NCBI GenBank assembly: GCA_021014325.1 | Contig: CM037471.1 | Span: 19,488,818-19,552,817, forward strand | Source of the DNA: Plazaster borealis | Taxonomy: Eukaryota > Echinodermata > Asteroidea > Forcipulatida > Labidiasteridae | Reading direction: 5' to 3' | DNA length: 64,000 nt | Part shown: in pieces, positions 9,897 through 23,090 of the stretch | Numbering within the stretch: the stretch's first letter is position 1 | Layout: each line of letters starts with the position of its first letter | Position numbers and translations under genes: made by a program | The notes under the pieces: model-generated | Database searches by the model: none | Told to the model about the DNA's origin: nothing | What the model saw: the letters and a program-made list of their open reading frames with translations, nothing else

Positions 9897-10066
9897 GGTT
9901 GCAGAACCCGCTGCTAAAAAATAGGATTCGAATTGCCTCTAGCTACCGGGCAAGCTTGGTGGTCTAGTGGCGAGACATCCTGCTCCCAACCGAGTAATAT
10001 GCCTACGTTTTTTCACAGGACTCAGGAAAGTACTTAGGCTTTACACATCAGCGTATGGGGGTTAAA
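9897..10066 (+). repeat. tRNA-derived SINE, second family (GGTCTAGTGG head), copy 1
   Basis: It contains CTACCGGGCAAGCTTGGTGG then TCTAGTGGCGAGACATCCTG, an A-box-like tRNA head, followed by CCGAGTAATATGCCTACG, TTCACAGGACTCAGGAAAG and a GTATGGGGGTTAAAC end. The same text, reverse-complemented and with an intact B box, occurs at 34424-34606 and 50768-50985. Here the B-box part is deleted. Confidence 0.7.
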
Positions 10067-11784
10067 CACAAATAATATGGAAACATACCTGTACAAATGC
10101 AATCACTTACATGTAGCAGTACATTTCATTCCCAATAGGCCTATTGTTTTCATTTTAAATGTGTATTTCATGGAAGTCGTATGAACATTAAAATGATCGT
10201 AAAATGGTACAGGATATCCACTTAATGAATGTCAAAATATCACCAGCCTGTTCACAGTGTTTAATTTATGACAAGAATGTCAATGCCTTGGCTTCAAAAA
10301 TATGACTGCGTCCCTGGGTGGTGAAAAAGAGACAGGTTGGAATGAAAACCAAAAATAATTAAAGCCAAAAACTTGGCATGAAAACAAGTTTTTCTGACCC
10401 ATGGCCAAGTAGCACCACAGGTAGGCTGCAAATAGATTTGGTATAATCTGTGGGCGGGGCTGAAGGGAAGGGGAATGAGGTAGACATGTATAGTGCTTAC
10501 TGTAATGGCAACAGAGGGAATACACATACCTGCCTAGTATTGATTTTTTGAATGCATAATACATGTGTTTTGTGGCTCCAGGGTCGTTGGTTCACAATAC
10601 AACATTCGTTTTTTTGGGAAGAATACTCATTGCAGTCACTGCATTCTCACCAAGTAGGGATACTTATTGGGTCTTTCTTGCTACGTTGTACCATGGAGCT
10701 CCATGGTTGTACAAAAGGCAGTTTATCAATCGGATTGTAAGTTATGTACATTTTACCCGCTTTTATGTAGAACTATGTGTACAGTTTCTTCAAAACACAC
10801 AAATGCATACTTTAAGTTGAGCTGTCATCAAATTGACACAAACCCTACAGTGTGGTGACCTACTACTAGGCAAGAAGGCCTACATGTAGTGCACTGGAGT
10901 AGTTTTTCAGTGTGACCTTCGACCTTCAACTTGAAACCCATGGCCTGGCTAATTACTACCGGGTATTGCCTTTTTTTCTCATTCAACGAGTTTGTTTGAT
11001 GTAAAGGATTTATAATCATGGAGGGGAAATTTTGTTACAATATTTTAGAGACACTTGAGAAAGGTACATAAAAACATGTACAATGTATGCAACTATCGTA
11101 GGCCTATATGATACAAATATTGGATGCATACGTGAGTGCATTGTTGAAGAATAAATCACAATGTGAAATCTGGACTATTCCATTTCACGAGGCGAAGACA
11201 AGTGAAATGGAAAAGCCAGATTTTGTAGAGTGATTATATTCTGCGACTATGCATTTAACTAAATGCATTCAATATTTGTTTTTTATAAGTTCACACACTA
11301 GATCCTTGTCATTTGAATGTTTTTTCACAATAAACACAAAATAGATACGGAATCTCATCCACCCCCACACTCTGAAAATTATTTTAAAAAATCTTCTAAA
11401 CAAAGTGGATGACTCCATGTAGACACCAACCTTGTCCGGCACGACGTGACACGACCTTGTTTCGTTGGGACATTCGTGCAGGAACAATTATTTTGGAAAC
11501 AACGCTGTGAAGCTTCGCTGCCAAGTGTCCTAGGCGTCCCATATATTTATCAATATAGGACTCCTACATACGTTAGGTTTTGGAGAACACGTGTTCCACC
11601 AATCAAATGACAAGAATCTACGAGTGTAAAATATTTGATAATGTACTGCGTACATAATGTACAATACGTAATATACTTTCAAAAATTGCAGTACATGTAG
11701 TGTGAACAATCAATTCACTTTCTTCACTTAAAAAATAAATAAATCTAGAATCGTTTACGAAAAGGCCTGTAATACTAATAGTGA
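10067..11784. other. Intron stretch, nothing recognised
   Basis: Overlapping short frames around 10280-10860 lack any domain, conserved motif or flanking splice pattern and are considered chance. No shared repeat recognised. Confidence 0.5.
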
Positions 11785-11923
11785 CAGGCCGGGAATTTCA
11801 GCTTTGAGAGGGCAGGCCATTTGCGAAGGGCACTTGCCAGGAAACTTTTGAAGGGGCACCAAGGCCAAAACCAGGGGCAACAGAGGCCATAGCCTCCATG
11901 GCCTCCATGTAATTCCAGGCCTG
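11785..11923 (+). mobile_element. CAGGCCT-ended short DNA transposon (family A), copy 1
   Basis: The left end is CAGGCCGGGAATTTC, the right end AATTCCAGGCCTG: about 13-base inverted termini. The body contains GAGAGGGCAGGCCATTTGCG, GAAACTTTTGAAGGGGCACC and CAGAGGCCATAGCCTCCATG. Internally deleted relative to other copies. Flanking hexamers (TAGTGA / TTATTC) do not match, so the target duplication is lost or the ends are shifted. Other copies: 33956-34011, 43603-43757, 52708-52862, 61434-61568, 63501-63667. Confidence 0.85.
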
Positions 11924-12579
11924 TTATTCACTACCTTGCACCTTGTAGGCCTATAGTTACAGTGCTAAACATCACTATGAAGACATTAATTCACAACAAC
12001 TGAACATTATATGCTGCAAGATTTGTTGAACCCATGTTGTTCCCTGCACTTGATCGGCTCGTGGCACATGCTCACTTTATATAATGAACACTTCAGTATT
12101 TGTAATTCTCATGTGGATCATGGCTTTCGTTATGAACTTGTCTGCGGGGACAAAGCTGATCAATTTGTGCAGTTTCCTGGAACTATTGTGGTGCACTGTC
12201 TGTCTAACAGGATCTGCTTCAAGTCAAATAATGGAAATCTTGCAAGCAGCTTCAATGACAGATTATTGTACAGCTCTACCATTGAACACGATCATTTTTA
12301 TTCATATAAAATATTAATGCCATTGGTACACGTGTACCTTCACAAATAACAAGTGGATGGCATTTGTACTGTTCACAAGAGTTTTTCTAAGATTTTAAAA
12401 ACTAGAATTTTGAATGTTCATTGAATCACAAACATTCAGGTTTTCACTGAAAAGTACTGGGATCTGTGTGAAGATGTCATTGAAAAAAAGACCCATTTCA
12501 AATGTAACCGATGTTAGATCATAACACCTGCAAGTTACCCATGTAGTTGGCATTTTACTATGCAAAATATGTCAGTTAA

Positions 12580-12707
12580 GCCGTGTCTGATCTGAGCATC
12601 CTCGGCTACTGCTAAGGCCAATGGCTGCAACAACAACGTTAAAGAATAGGACCCTTCAGTGTTCCAGTCTAAGCCACTGCCGAAGCAATTAGTTCAAACA
12701 CGGCCTT
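12580..12707. mobile_element. Foldback element with GCCGTGT ends
   Basis: The left GCCGTGTCTGATCTGAG and right AGTTCAAACACGGC are inverted relatives, with internal CTGCTAAGGCC / CTAAGCCACTGCC also related as inverted pieces. Non-coding. Only one copy noted. Confidence 0.5.
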
Positions 12708-13367
12708 GTTCTAACATAAATGAATCGGTCAAGTTGTAAAACTTGCAGCAAGTACCAAAGAATTGCCAAAGAAAAACATTTAGATTGGAGCAAAAGGGTT
12801 TAGGGCACTAATGATAATTTTTTACTATATTCTTTTACAACCAGGCTTGTAATTTTTCAGGCCCTGATTTCAGGATTTTCTCAAAATTTTTGAGAAAAGT
12901 AAAGCAATCACCGACTGGAGAAAGAATTAGTCCACATTGTGTCAAAACCTGTAGTTTTGTATTTCTGTTGATGCAAATAGTCTGTATACCTCCTGAATTG
13001 TAATAATGGAAGCTTCCAGGGAATCTAATGTAGGTCTATAGAATATAAAGAAACCTAGGCCAGCAAGCCATTTCTTTCAGGAATTTTCACATTCGTCAAA
13101 CTTCATCCTTTTTACAATGTCAGAACAGTGCAATAAATGTTGGAAAATATATTGGCACTTTACATGTAAATATGCGTGACTGTGATAGTGTTATTATTAC
13201 TTCACTGATCCTTTATTTCTTCCTGGTTGGTTTCTTGTCCTTCAGCTTCAAATGTCATTCCGGTCAGCGATTCTGTGCAGTTGTTTTGACTTTGAATCTT
13301 TGATTTCTTACAAATCTGACCCATCATCAAAAAAATCTGATAAAATCCTTATCATCCCCCGACAGTC

Positions 13368-13756
13368 AGGGCTCAAATTTTGGTGGGAAAATCCATTTAA
13401 GACCTCAGGCTTGCCTGCTGAAAATATTTACTGGAACACAAATATATTTACTGGACCAGAATCAAAATGAGTTGTAGGCCTACACAATAGGTTTAACGTG
13501 CATAGAACTGTTTTTATTTGAACAAACACTGAGAGAAGGTCTCATATATAATCATACATGTACGTCGTATACATTTTGACTCTCAATGGAATTGAAATAT
13601 CAAACTCAAAATCAAAATTTGAACATAAATTTTAAAGTTGCATAATGAATTGAAAAACACAATCGCACCGGACCTGTCCAGCCATGAACTTATTGGCCCA
13701 ATGCTAAAATCACTGGCCTCGGGCCTGCGGTCCAGTGTAAATTTCGAGCCCTGCCG
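13368..13756 (-). mobile_element. Non-autonomous element with CAGGGCTC ends (hAT-like), copy 1
   Basis: The ends are CAGGGCTCAAATTTTGG and, at the right, AATTTCGAGCCCTG, forming inverted termini. Body text such as GGCCTCGGGCCTGCGGTCCA and ACTGGACCAGAATCAAAATG recurs in opposite orientation at 15293-15679. A CAGGG start is typical of hAT ends, but an exact 8-bp duplication is not seen, so the superfamily is an inference. No transposase. Confidence 0.75.
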
Positions 13757-14571
13757 TACCCATGGTTGTAATGTCCCCTGTATGCTTTACCAGTGTGGAT
13801 ACTGATATTCACCACACTAGACTCTTTTCCCCTCCAGCTTCTGTTACATGACAGTAGTGATGGCAACCGTATGGTCTTCAATTTAGACGGATGAAAAATA
13901 CATCGTCGCTGCACAATGTTTGTACATCATCTCTTTTAATTTCCCGCAGATATTTTATTATTTTTCAGTGAATTAAAATGACCTTAGGATGTCCAATTAA
14001 AGCTGGATAATGATGTAATGAAATGATAATTGTTGTAATTTCATCGTGGAACGAGCACCCTATGCACTGAATTGCCTGCACTACACATCTGTACTGGCTC
14101 TTGTACAGTTCAATTAGAGTCAAAGTCTTCTTATTATAAACCTACATGATGTTTGTATTCCCCTGGAAGTTGTCAGCCTGTAAACGTGTGTAGTTGCAGC
14201 AGCCAGTAACTGTTTTTGCAAATGTTCACGCAAAGTTGATTTCGGTGCCATGTGTGCACAATTGCCAAACTTATGAATGCATCAATTGTACTTAACGTTG
14301 ATTAAATGACACCCTGTATTGAGCTTACTGTAAAAATTACTTAATTTTTTTAAGGGAATTGCTTGCTAATTTTCAACTTTGAGTTCATAAATTATTATGT
14401 ATGTTACATGTCATTGTTTCCGTGTTTTGACAGTGGACAAATTAATGTTTTTTGAGGGAAAAAAGTTCTTCAGAAAAATAAATCGTCATGGTTTTAAATC
14501 TTCCATATATCGTTCATATCCTAAATGCCTGTTGTTGCAAAGATAGTGGTATTTAATTAAAACCTAAAAAT

Positions 14572-14800
14572 GAACTGTTGTCGGGATCCCAACATTATCT
14601 CACTTCCATCAACCATCTACAAACAATTTTGCATGTTGTTATGTATTTTGTGCATTTTCCGTGGCATATGCAAAAGTTTTTGTATTCGTTTTGGAAAAGC
14701 CTCGATGATCATCTGTCAAAACTCGTCAGAGAATTTTTTTTTTTTAATAAATCGAAAATTCATCGAAAATTTGGCCATGCAATTATAAATTCAGTTGTTA
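14572..14800 (+). repeat. Dispersed repeat ('ACAAACAATTTTGCATGTTG' family), copy 1
   Basis: Text from GTCGGGATCCCAACATTATC through ACAAACAATTTTGCATGTTG and TGCAAAAGTTTTTGTATTCG is shared with 24935-25360 (reverse) and 25970-26345 (forward). Short frames through it are not conserved as protein. Class unknown. Confidence 0.7.
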
Positions 14801-15292
14801 TATAACCTGTATCATTCTGATGCCAATAAAAGCAATAACTCGGATTACAATGTACGCTGTTAAAAAAATAATAGTCCATACTCCTGCACGCTGTGTAAAA
14901 CAATATACCAAGTAAGGTATTTTGTCTATTTCTTCGGCATACTGACATGATCATTTTGTTGGATTGATTAATAAGCCAAGCATGTAAGTGTTTGCATAGT
15001 TGCCAGTGGTTTGGGCAGTGGAGATTGGGATACAAGTGCCCAGCGCTCAATTTACATGCATTTCCCTAGAAAAGAGAGTTATTTATCAGCAAATCATTGA
15101 CAGCTGTTTTGTAGGGTAAATAGAGACAATCTGGAGTACAAATCTGGATTGAGCATTAGGGTTGAATATTTTGAAGATAGCGCACTGTGGAAGAAATATT
15201 ACTTCACCATGCTCTCACCATCACCAGTCCTCGCTTCGTGTTTGATGAAGCAATGGGCTGGCTGAGATGGATCCATTTAACCAATGTCATGC

Positions 15293-15679
15293 AAGGGCTC
15301 GAAATTTACATTGGACCGCAGGCCCGAGGTCAGTGATTGTAAGTGGGCCAGTCAAAGTCTGACGTTCTTGTGTTTTTCAATTGAACAATAATACCTACAT
15401 TTTAACTATGTATTATCTATTAAAAATTATGTTATTTTGACTTTGAGTCTGATAAAATATTGTTCAATTCTGTTGAATTATGCATACCCATAAGAAAAAC
15501 AAGTAAATCTTCTCTCATTGCTTGTTTAAATAGAAGGAAAAAAACTGTTATTGTATTTTTAAACTGTATATTTTTTCTCATTTTGAATCTGGTCTTGTAA
15601 ACAAATTCTGGTCCAGTAAAAAATGTAAGCTACAAGCCCTGGGGTCTGGTGAATTTTTCCTCCAAATTCAAGCCCTGCA
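15293..15679 (+). mobile_element. Non-autonomous element with CAGGGCTC ends (hAT-like), copy 2
   Basis: Left end AAGGGCTCGAAATTTAC, right end AATTCAAGCCCTG. It is the same family as 13368-13756 but in the opposite orientation, 1.5 kb away; the shared words include TTGGACCGCAGGCCCGAGGT and TCTGGTCCAGTAAA. Non-coding. A further fragment starts at 22977. Confidence 0.75.
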
Positions 15680-16299
15680 TGCACTGGCAGGCCTACAGTA
15701 GTCCTAAAGCCATCCAAGGCATGTACATAAAAGCTCACCATAAATCGCCTCATCGATTTTATGGGTACCATTGTTAACAGTCTAATGTACTGACAAACAC
15801 TAACTTGACATACCAACTTGTAACTAATTATCCCTGAGTGACATCTATATGTAAATGAGCTTTTACACTAAGCATTGAGTCTTGGATATAGCAAGATTTA
15901 TCATTGCAGGAAGCTGTTAGCAGGGGCTGGATTAGCAAAGTGCATATTTCATCTCAATGTGTGCAGACAAAAGAGGAGTTTGTGTTGAGTGGTTTACTGG
16001 TAGTGGAGACTGGAGCTCTTGACAGCTTTTGATTAATTTCCATTGTGGTTTGGTGATCCCTTACTACCTCATTATCACAGTGTATCATTATCACAATGAT
16101 AAAGTGACACACTGTATTGGTGGGTATGGGTTGGCTGGACCATGGCTGGACCATGGCTGGACTGGCTGGCTGGTAAGGCGGTGAGCTTGCCAGCTCACAA
16201 CCATACATTAAGATGGGCAACTCAGGCTGAAATGTGAAGTACATATACATGCATTGGACGATACAGTAATTTTGGATTGAACAAAGAAAATTGAAAAAG

Positions 16300-16480
16300 C
16301 TAAAAATAGTTATTGGTGGCCTGACGTTTCGACCCTAGCAGAGTCTTTCTCACAGGCTAATTGACAACAGGATCGGGTCCAAACATAAGGCCATTAACTA
16401 TTTTGTTTGCATTTATACCATTTAAAGGTCCTTTTGGTTGGTAAGCAGTTTGCAACAGCTAATTCTATTTTCTTAAAGAA
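16300..16480. repeat. Dispersed repeat with GTCGAAACGTCAGGCC motif, copy 1
   Basis: GGCCTGACGTTTCGACCCTA, AGAGTCTTTCTC and GGTTGGTAAGCAGTTTGCAA recur (part inverted) at 58983-59095. The shared right-hand part AAGCAGTTTGCAACAGCTAA is in the same orientation. No protein. The adjoining 16720-16862 segment resembles a decayed right half of the TTAA element at 27592-27965. Confidence 0.65.
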
Positions 16481-17040
16481 AAATTGACTTAGATTTGATC
16501 GTCAGACCTCCGTAGTAATGGTTTTTTTTAAATTTTAGTCTGAAAGCTTACTGATTAGTTCATACAAGGACCATTTTTTCTGTGAAATATTTCCCTCTGA
16601 AATGAAGTCGTACTCGAGAAAACTTTATCTGAAACCTTAAAAAACAGCTGATTTCTGTTGTAAAAAAAAAACAAAATTAAGGACAATGTGTTTACATGCT
16701 GAAAATGTGCATGGTTTTTCACTTATTTCTCCTGACTCACGCGACGGATTAAACCCAAATTTTCCCAGGTTTGTTATTTCATGTATATGGTTGATCACAC
16801 AAAACATGAACACTGCCTGCGACAATTTTTTCAGCTCTACCAATCCTGTTTAATACCTTTAATACAATCATGTGTCACAACAGTCTAGTAATGAGTAAAC
16901 TTCCCTTATCATGGCATCCAGTGTCAGGTCTTGTATAGTGTCAATAGGAACCAGACCATTTTTATCCCCAGCCTCGATTCAGTTGCATTGGTTTTAAATA
17001 ATGATAATATAGAATAAAAAGAATTTTCATTCCTTCAATT

Positions 17041-17665
17041 TAAGAAATCTCAGGAGAGCTTTAAACTGCTTCCCTTAAATTTTTAAGGAGAGCTCTGTGC
17101 ACTCCTCAGAACCAACTTCACATAAGTCCAAAAAGCGAAACAAAAACGTGATTTTTGACTTTTCATATGCTTAATTTTAAAAACGATGTAAGTATAGATC
17201 CTCTGACAATTCTTCCTACATGTATGTACCAACTGGATTGGAGGAATGGATCATTGACAGAAATTTTTGTCGTTACAATGATGATCAAAGCAAATGAACA
17301 CCACATTGTTCATTTCCTGTCCCCAGGTAATAAATTTTATCACAGATTCACACAAAAAAAAATTAAATTGTAAGGAGTGCTATTTTTCACACTCCTTGGA
17401 CAAGGTTCAGAAGTGCAGAGGAGAGCAATTGCTCTCGCTCTCCTTAAAAATGAAGGTCTACAGTTTAAGTGCCTGTTGTATTTGTAAAACGCCTTTCAAA
17501 TTGTTAAAACAACATTACAAAGCACTCTATGTATTAAACAAAAGGAACTACATATGTTGTAAAGCTTTATACAGTAAAAAATCCAGGAGAGTTATAAACT
17601 GCTCTCCTTAAATTTTTAAGATAAGACTATATTCACTCCTCAGAACCAAACTTCACACATACTAC
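17041..17665. repeat. Pair of direct repeats about 540 bp apart
   Basis: Segments at 17041-17134 and 17579-17665 share CAGGAGAG, AAACTGCT, TCCTTAAATTTTTAAG and CACTCCTCAGAACCAA(A)CTTCACA. Between them (17366-17450) lies another related word cluster around AGGAGAGCAATTGCTCTCGC. This could be two ends of an element in direct orientation, or a local duplication. No coding sequence. Confidence 0.6.
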
Positions 17666-17755
17666 TTTATTAGTCTAATAAGTGAAATTTGGGAATAAAC
17701 AAGATGAGCGCATAGTGATAAAGGTTTATTACCGAATTTTGTTTAGGGCTAGATA

Positions 17756-17863
17756 GCTCAGACTTTGGTAGAGCGCGAGCACCTTAAGGGCTAGATAGCT
17801 CAGACTTTGGTGGAGCGCCAGCACGTTAATCCAGAGGTTGCAGGTTCAAGTCCCACTCAAGTC
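17756..17863 (+). repeat. tRNA-like pseudogene / SINE head, partly duplicated
   Basis: GGGCTAGATAGCTCAGACTT then TGGTGGAGC is a good tRNA D arm and A box. GGTTCAAGTCC is a B box 76 nt from the start at 17788. A partial copy of the first 32 bases precedes it directly. Acceptor and T stems do not pair properly and there is no clean anticodon stem, so it is a tRNA-derived relic and not a tRNA gene. Confidence 0.65.
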
Positions 17864-20800
17864 AATTTTTCTTTGTTTAATCCAAAATTATATAAAATAT
17901 ACCAAGTGAGTTTCCTTTGTGGTTTATTACTTAAATTTAGGACCGTCAAATCCTGATAGAAAGAGAAAAATAAGACAGTTTTTCATTGGGGGATGTTGCC
18001 CTACATACTGTATGATATGCATACATTCACAAAGTGAATGTACAGGTCTTTGGAATGCTCAATCTTGTGGCACGCTATTTCAGCTGTTGTTTTTATCACC
18101 CCAACTTGGTGCCTGGCGCATAGACGTTGTACATGCACGTCTCCATCATTGAGAGCATACATTATGGATGGCTAGAGTTAGCGTTTGCATGGTTGTAACA
18201 CCTAGGCCTGGCCACTACATTAACAATGCAGTCGTTACACAATAAGTCTACAATTGGCCTCTGATTGGCGTCCAGGTACCCATGAATAGAATGTTCATCA
18301 ATGTTACATGTACATGGTAGATCATGCAGTGGGTATAACGCTGAACAGAAAGGTAACTTGGAAACAAACACACCGTTATGTTATACTTTTTGTTGTTCAC
18401 ATGCTGATGCTCTCCATCTTCCCTACTGAACCCAATTAAGATAGGTTGTAAAAACAAGTACGCTACATGTATACTGTACATGTCCCGCAGATTGCCGTTA
18501 TAACGATATAGTGGTCGTTCAGTATAGCGAATTTCAGCCACGCATGAAGACAAATTTTAAGATGCCTGCTGTTCAAAGCCATGTACATACAGGTAAGCCT
18601 TTTGCTCAACATAATTTTTTTTTTTTTACGTTTGCTATTTACTAGTACTGCGTGATCTGAAAAATAAAAAATTGCCCAATGAGCAGTCTACTTCAGCAAT
18701 GTTTTTTATGTTTAGTGCACAAAAATTATGAGCCAGATGTCTTTTTCAGTTTGGCGATTGTTTGTTTTTTTCGATATTTGTTAGAGCGGCATTTCTATGC
18801 AGTCGAATAAGTTTACACAAATATAAAACACAAATATAAAGCTAAATACACTTACAGTGCAAAATGTGCAATTTTATAAACATTTGATGTAAAATTTCTG
18901 GATCCTAATTTGCATATAAACAGGAAAAATGCTGTCAGAATTGTCAAAATTGTGATTTACTTGTTGTCTTTTCTTCACCTCAGGAAAAGTATTTGATGTT
19001 ATTTTTTATGGATTCAGTTCTGCTATGCCCAACCATCCACTCTGTTTGTATGCGTGGCATGTTGGGGCCTTTGAGCATCTGTGCCATGCTGAGGGATTTT
19101 GATGAATCAATGAAATTGTTCTCGTAAATTCATCAGAGAAATTCTGCTGATGAGCTTGCTCTCTTTAATTGAATGCATCATGCTTTTATACGTTTATTCA
19201 TGCCTTGTTTATCCAGTTCAGTTGACATGACACCCATGGTACAGTTGAAAAGTCTGCAGGCATGGATGTAGCACAGGAGGTGCGAACAATGTCAGTTAGA
19301 TCAATATGAAATAAGGCATTTTGTTATTGTTTGACTCGATTCAATTAAGGCTGAGTAAAAAAAAAAAAGCATGTTTAGCATCTGGGTTCCTAAAATAAAG
19401 GGAGCAGGAGGGGCTTTTTATGTTTAATTTTTTATTTTCAAGATGGCCACCATTCTTTTTAAAATTTTGAACAACCATCGGTATTTTCCACTGTTCAAAA
19501 CATAATAATGAGAGAAACATGTTAGACAAGACATTGAACATGTTACAGTGGTTTTATTTAATAGTTTGATCAGTATTAAAAACCCTGCTGTTATGTAGCT
19601 CACTTTCACAAGAATAAATTATTTAAATGTGTAACCAAACGATCTGTTTTTAACCATTTAACTGTCTCAGGCTAAGTTCCGACTTGCAAGTATTTTTTTT
19701 CCTGATGTATCAGTTGACATTTTATGGTTTTTAAATCTCATTTTGAATTGGTAAAAATAAAAATAAATCCATGTGGCCCCCAAAAGGGAAGCGGGCGGGG
19801 ACGCTAAACATGTTTTTTGTTTACTTCGCCTAATTGAATCAGAGCAGAGAATTAGGACAAATAGGCCCCTACTCAAATTATTTGGAAGGAGAGTTTTCTA
19901 AGATCACTTCTTGAAAAACATACATTTATGGAAATTGTTCTTGAAATTCATAAATTTTTTGAAAATTTTCTTCATCTATAATAATACTTGTGTTATTAAA
20001 TTAAACCGAACACCCTAGAGTGATTTACTAGGATCCTTCCTCACTTTAACAAAATCCAACATCTTAAATTCAACACCCAAACTGTTGGTCTCTGATTATT
20101 GTGGTATGCCCGATCCCATGTGAAGCATAATCAGTTTACGAGTGCAGTACTCAATCCAACAGAATCAAGGAAAACATGAATTTTGGAGTTTGGGTGCTTA
20201 GGGCTAGAAATTTCATTTGTGTGTTTTAGGGACAATGCTCCCCTTTACATTTTCTTCCATGCCCCACCCCTTTTTTACCACCTTTATTCCTTTAATGTTC
20301 AGTCCAACAGTCCAATAATTCAACAAAAATTCTGAATTCTTCCATGATTGAACCATGGAGGTCGAAATACAATCAGGTGTACAAGTGTTTGAATGAAACC
20401 TAACTATGATGATATGGCCTGGCTATTTGCACTGCACTTGAACTTCGCAAACTTATATGATATTGCAACTTTGTGTAGTGTTTGTGTGGGTGGTTAAACA
20501 CACAGCATGCTTGTTGTCATTGTCATCTTTGTTTACCAACAAGAGTACATGTATCCATTGAGTTCATTGTACACTACTTCAGTTGGTTTATTGGTGGACT
20601 TCAAACTTCAGCATTCAACACAATGCCAGAGTTTTCGCATCATAGAGCAAGGTAAAGTACACAGTGCAGTAGGACATACAGTGTTCACTGTAAATGTTCT
20701 GTTTGGAATGTGCCTCGTTATGAGAATGAGAGCTAACAGAAGATGCAATTTATGACTGTGATGTGTACATTGGCCTGTAAACTAAAGACCATTTAATATT

Positions 20801-21116
20801 GACTTAAATAGACTTTGAGTTTAGTTATGAAATCATTTGAATCCAGGCCAGAATAAAAGTGACTCTGCATAAAGGACTCATATTTCAAGTTGTGTTTTTA
20901 AATTGTGAGGAACCGTTACCTTTCACTTTCATCATTATGACAATAGTTTCCTCTTTGTCTAATGTCCATGCACATATATTCATGTACAGGTACCTGGTGC
21001 GTAATATTATATTTATCAATTACTTTCAACAATTTAAATTAAATAAAATAGGACAAAGTTGTAGAGAAGTGGGCAACAATTGAAATAATAAGAGAATCAT
21101 CAAACCTTAGTTTCCC
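17864..21116. other. Intron stretch, nothing recognised
   Basis: A/T-rich sequence with scattered short frames; none has a domain or convincing splice sites. No repeat family from elsewhere in the window was recognised. Confidence 0.5.
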
Positions 21117-21655
21117 GAAATGTCACATGTGAGAGAGACAGTGTGGAGACAGCCAGACTTAGGAGGAAATGACATTGTCTCAAACACAACACAATTTATA
21201 AGTTCCAAAACATAGAAGAGTAAAAGGAGATCAAACACCAACATTTTCTAAGATGTGAGAGAAACATGTGGAGACAGCCAGTCTCAAACACAACACAATT
21301 GAAAAGTTACAAAAAAATGTAGAAGAGTGAAATGCTATTAAAAATACAAAACTTTTTTTAAATGTCAGAAATGTGTGGAAAACTGGACACAGCCAGGCCG
21401 ACAAGGAAATTACACGGTTCAGATTGTCTCAAACACAACACAATTTCAAAGTTACAAAAAATGCAGAAGAGTAAAATGCTATTTAAAAAAAATACACAAC
21501 TTTTTTATTATGTCAGAGAAATGTGTATGGGGTACTGGAGACATTCTGGCTGAAAAGGAAATTGCACGGTTCAGATTGTCTCAAACACAACACAAGACAA
21601 TTTAAAAGATATAAAAGGCTGGGACTGTAAAATGGAGATTAAATATTTAAGACTT
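21117..21655. repeat. Degenerate tandem repeat, four units of about 110-150 bp
   Basis: Units begin near 21117, 21251, 21361 and 21508, each with a version of AATGTCAGAGAAATGTGTGG, GAGACAGCCAG and TGTCTCAAACACAACACAAT followed by GTTACAAAA, AGAAGAGTAAAATGCTAT and an A/T run. Unit lengths differ through indels. The two small overlapping frames here are products of the repeat. Confidence 0.85.
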
Positions 21656-22976
21656 GTATTTGAAAAAGATTTTCCCAAAAACTTAGCATCATCTCCCAGG
21701 ATTCACCAGTTCTATTAAAAAAAAGAGACATAGGCCTACTACTTGTGTTTGGAACCATCCAGCGCTTTGTACTTCAATGCTTAAAGTGGCAAATCTAAGT
21801 GATTCGCTTACATGTGTACTCATTGTGTAAATCATTATCTGTGAAACTATTTTGTGTTGAAACCTGTTGAAATTGAACAGCAATGATTGTTTGAAGAGTT
21901 TGTAAAAAAAGAAGATTTACTTAGAAAAATAAATCGGCCAGATTTGCCTCTTCGTGAAAACACTGATGAGACTTGTAAGAGGCATGGAATTATTATTATT
22001 TTGTTTTTAGGGTATGGGCCGTTTTTATGTGGTCTTCAAAATGAGTTTGTGTTATCTCATCTGCAGGACTGGTGAGTGACATTGAATTGAGACTTTGCAA
22101 TTCCCTTTTACTGTACATCTGTGCAGTCATGATCCCGTTCTACCACTGTCACTGTGATTGAATGACATTGCTACTGTATCACTTTGATCTCAATGGTTGA
22201 GTGAACAAGTATGTAAACATCTTCTGGAAGGCGTAACCAGCCAGAAACTGGAAAATTTGAAAATCATTCATGGTGACTGAGCTGGAAACGTACATTTATT
22301 TAGGAAAGTAGGACTTTAGAAAAGAGTGTAGCACCATTTGAAAAGGTCATATATTGGAATTGACGAGGCGTTACATTAAAGTATCTGTACCTGTAGGTTT
22401 CAATCTAGAAGTACCGCAATATCTACAGAGAACCTCTCAGTTGTAAACCTTTACAATTTTATATTTCTACTTGGAGACCACAGATCTAAGTAAGCAGGGA
22501 GTTTTGTGCCTTTAAATTTAATTACATGCAAGGCCAAGATATGGAAATTATCAACTGTAACAATAATAATAATCAATTTTTGTATTTATCAGAAACACCA
22601 GAGCTTGCGTCTGGTGTGCCAAGATTGGAGCAAGCGTTTTAAAATAAAATTTGAACATTTTTGTAATATTATATTTAATAAAACCACTGTACATGTAACA
22701 AACCAATACATTGAAAATAATTTGAACAATGTATGTAGGCCTATTGGATTGACCAATTGACAAAGTTAACTAAACCCTTCCTAGAATGAGTCCAAGACAA
22801 TTATTGCAGAATACATCATCTGTGTCTCAAACCTGATTTCATTGTCTGTGAATAGTCCTTTACTCTTCCTTAATCCTACATTAGAAACACCAGCAAGTTT
22901 CCATCAGAAATTCAGACTGTGTTTTGTCCTTCAAAAAATATGTAAGTCTCTCAAAGACCTGTTCATTTTCTAAGAT

Positions 22977-23090
22977 CAGGGCGCAAATTCTACACTGGAC
23001 AGCAAGCCTGAGGCCAGTTTAATTATGTAACACTAATTTGTCCACCAACATTAAGCACAATTAGTGTATTGGTTTTGGGGGGACTTGAAG
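22977..23090 (-). repeat. Fragment of the CAGGGCTC-ended element
   Basis: CAGGGCGCAAATTCTACACT and CAGCAAGCCTGAGGCCAG match the end of the element at 13368-13756. The rest is lost. The neighbouring 21656-22976 and 23091-23910 stretches show nothing recognised. Confidence 0.5.

Noticed and set aside
11785..11923. 6-bp target duplication for this family A copy
   Set aside because: The flanking hexamers TAGTGA and TTATTC do not match, so this copy does not support the duplication length.
17788..17863. Possible tRNA gene
   Set aside because: Good A and B boxes, but acceptor and T stems do not pair and no clean anticodon arm; a partial copy lies directly upstream. A tRNA-derived relic.
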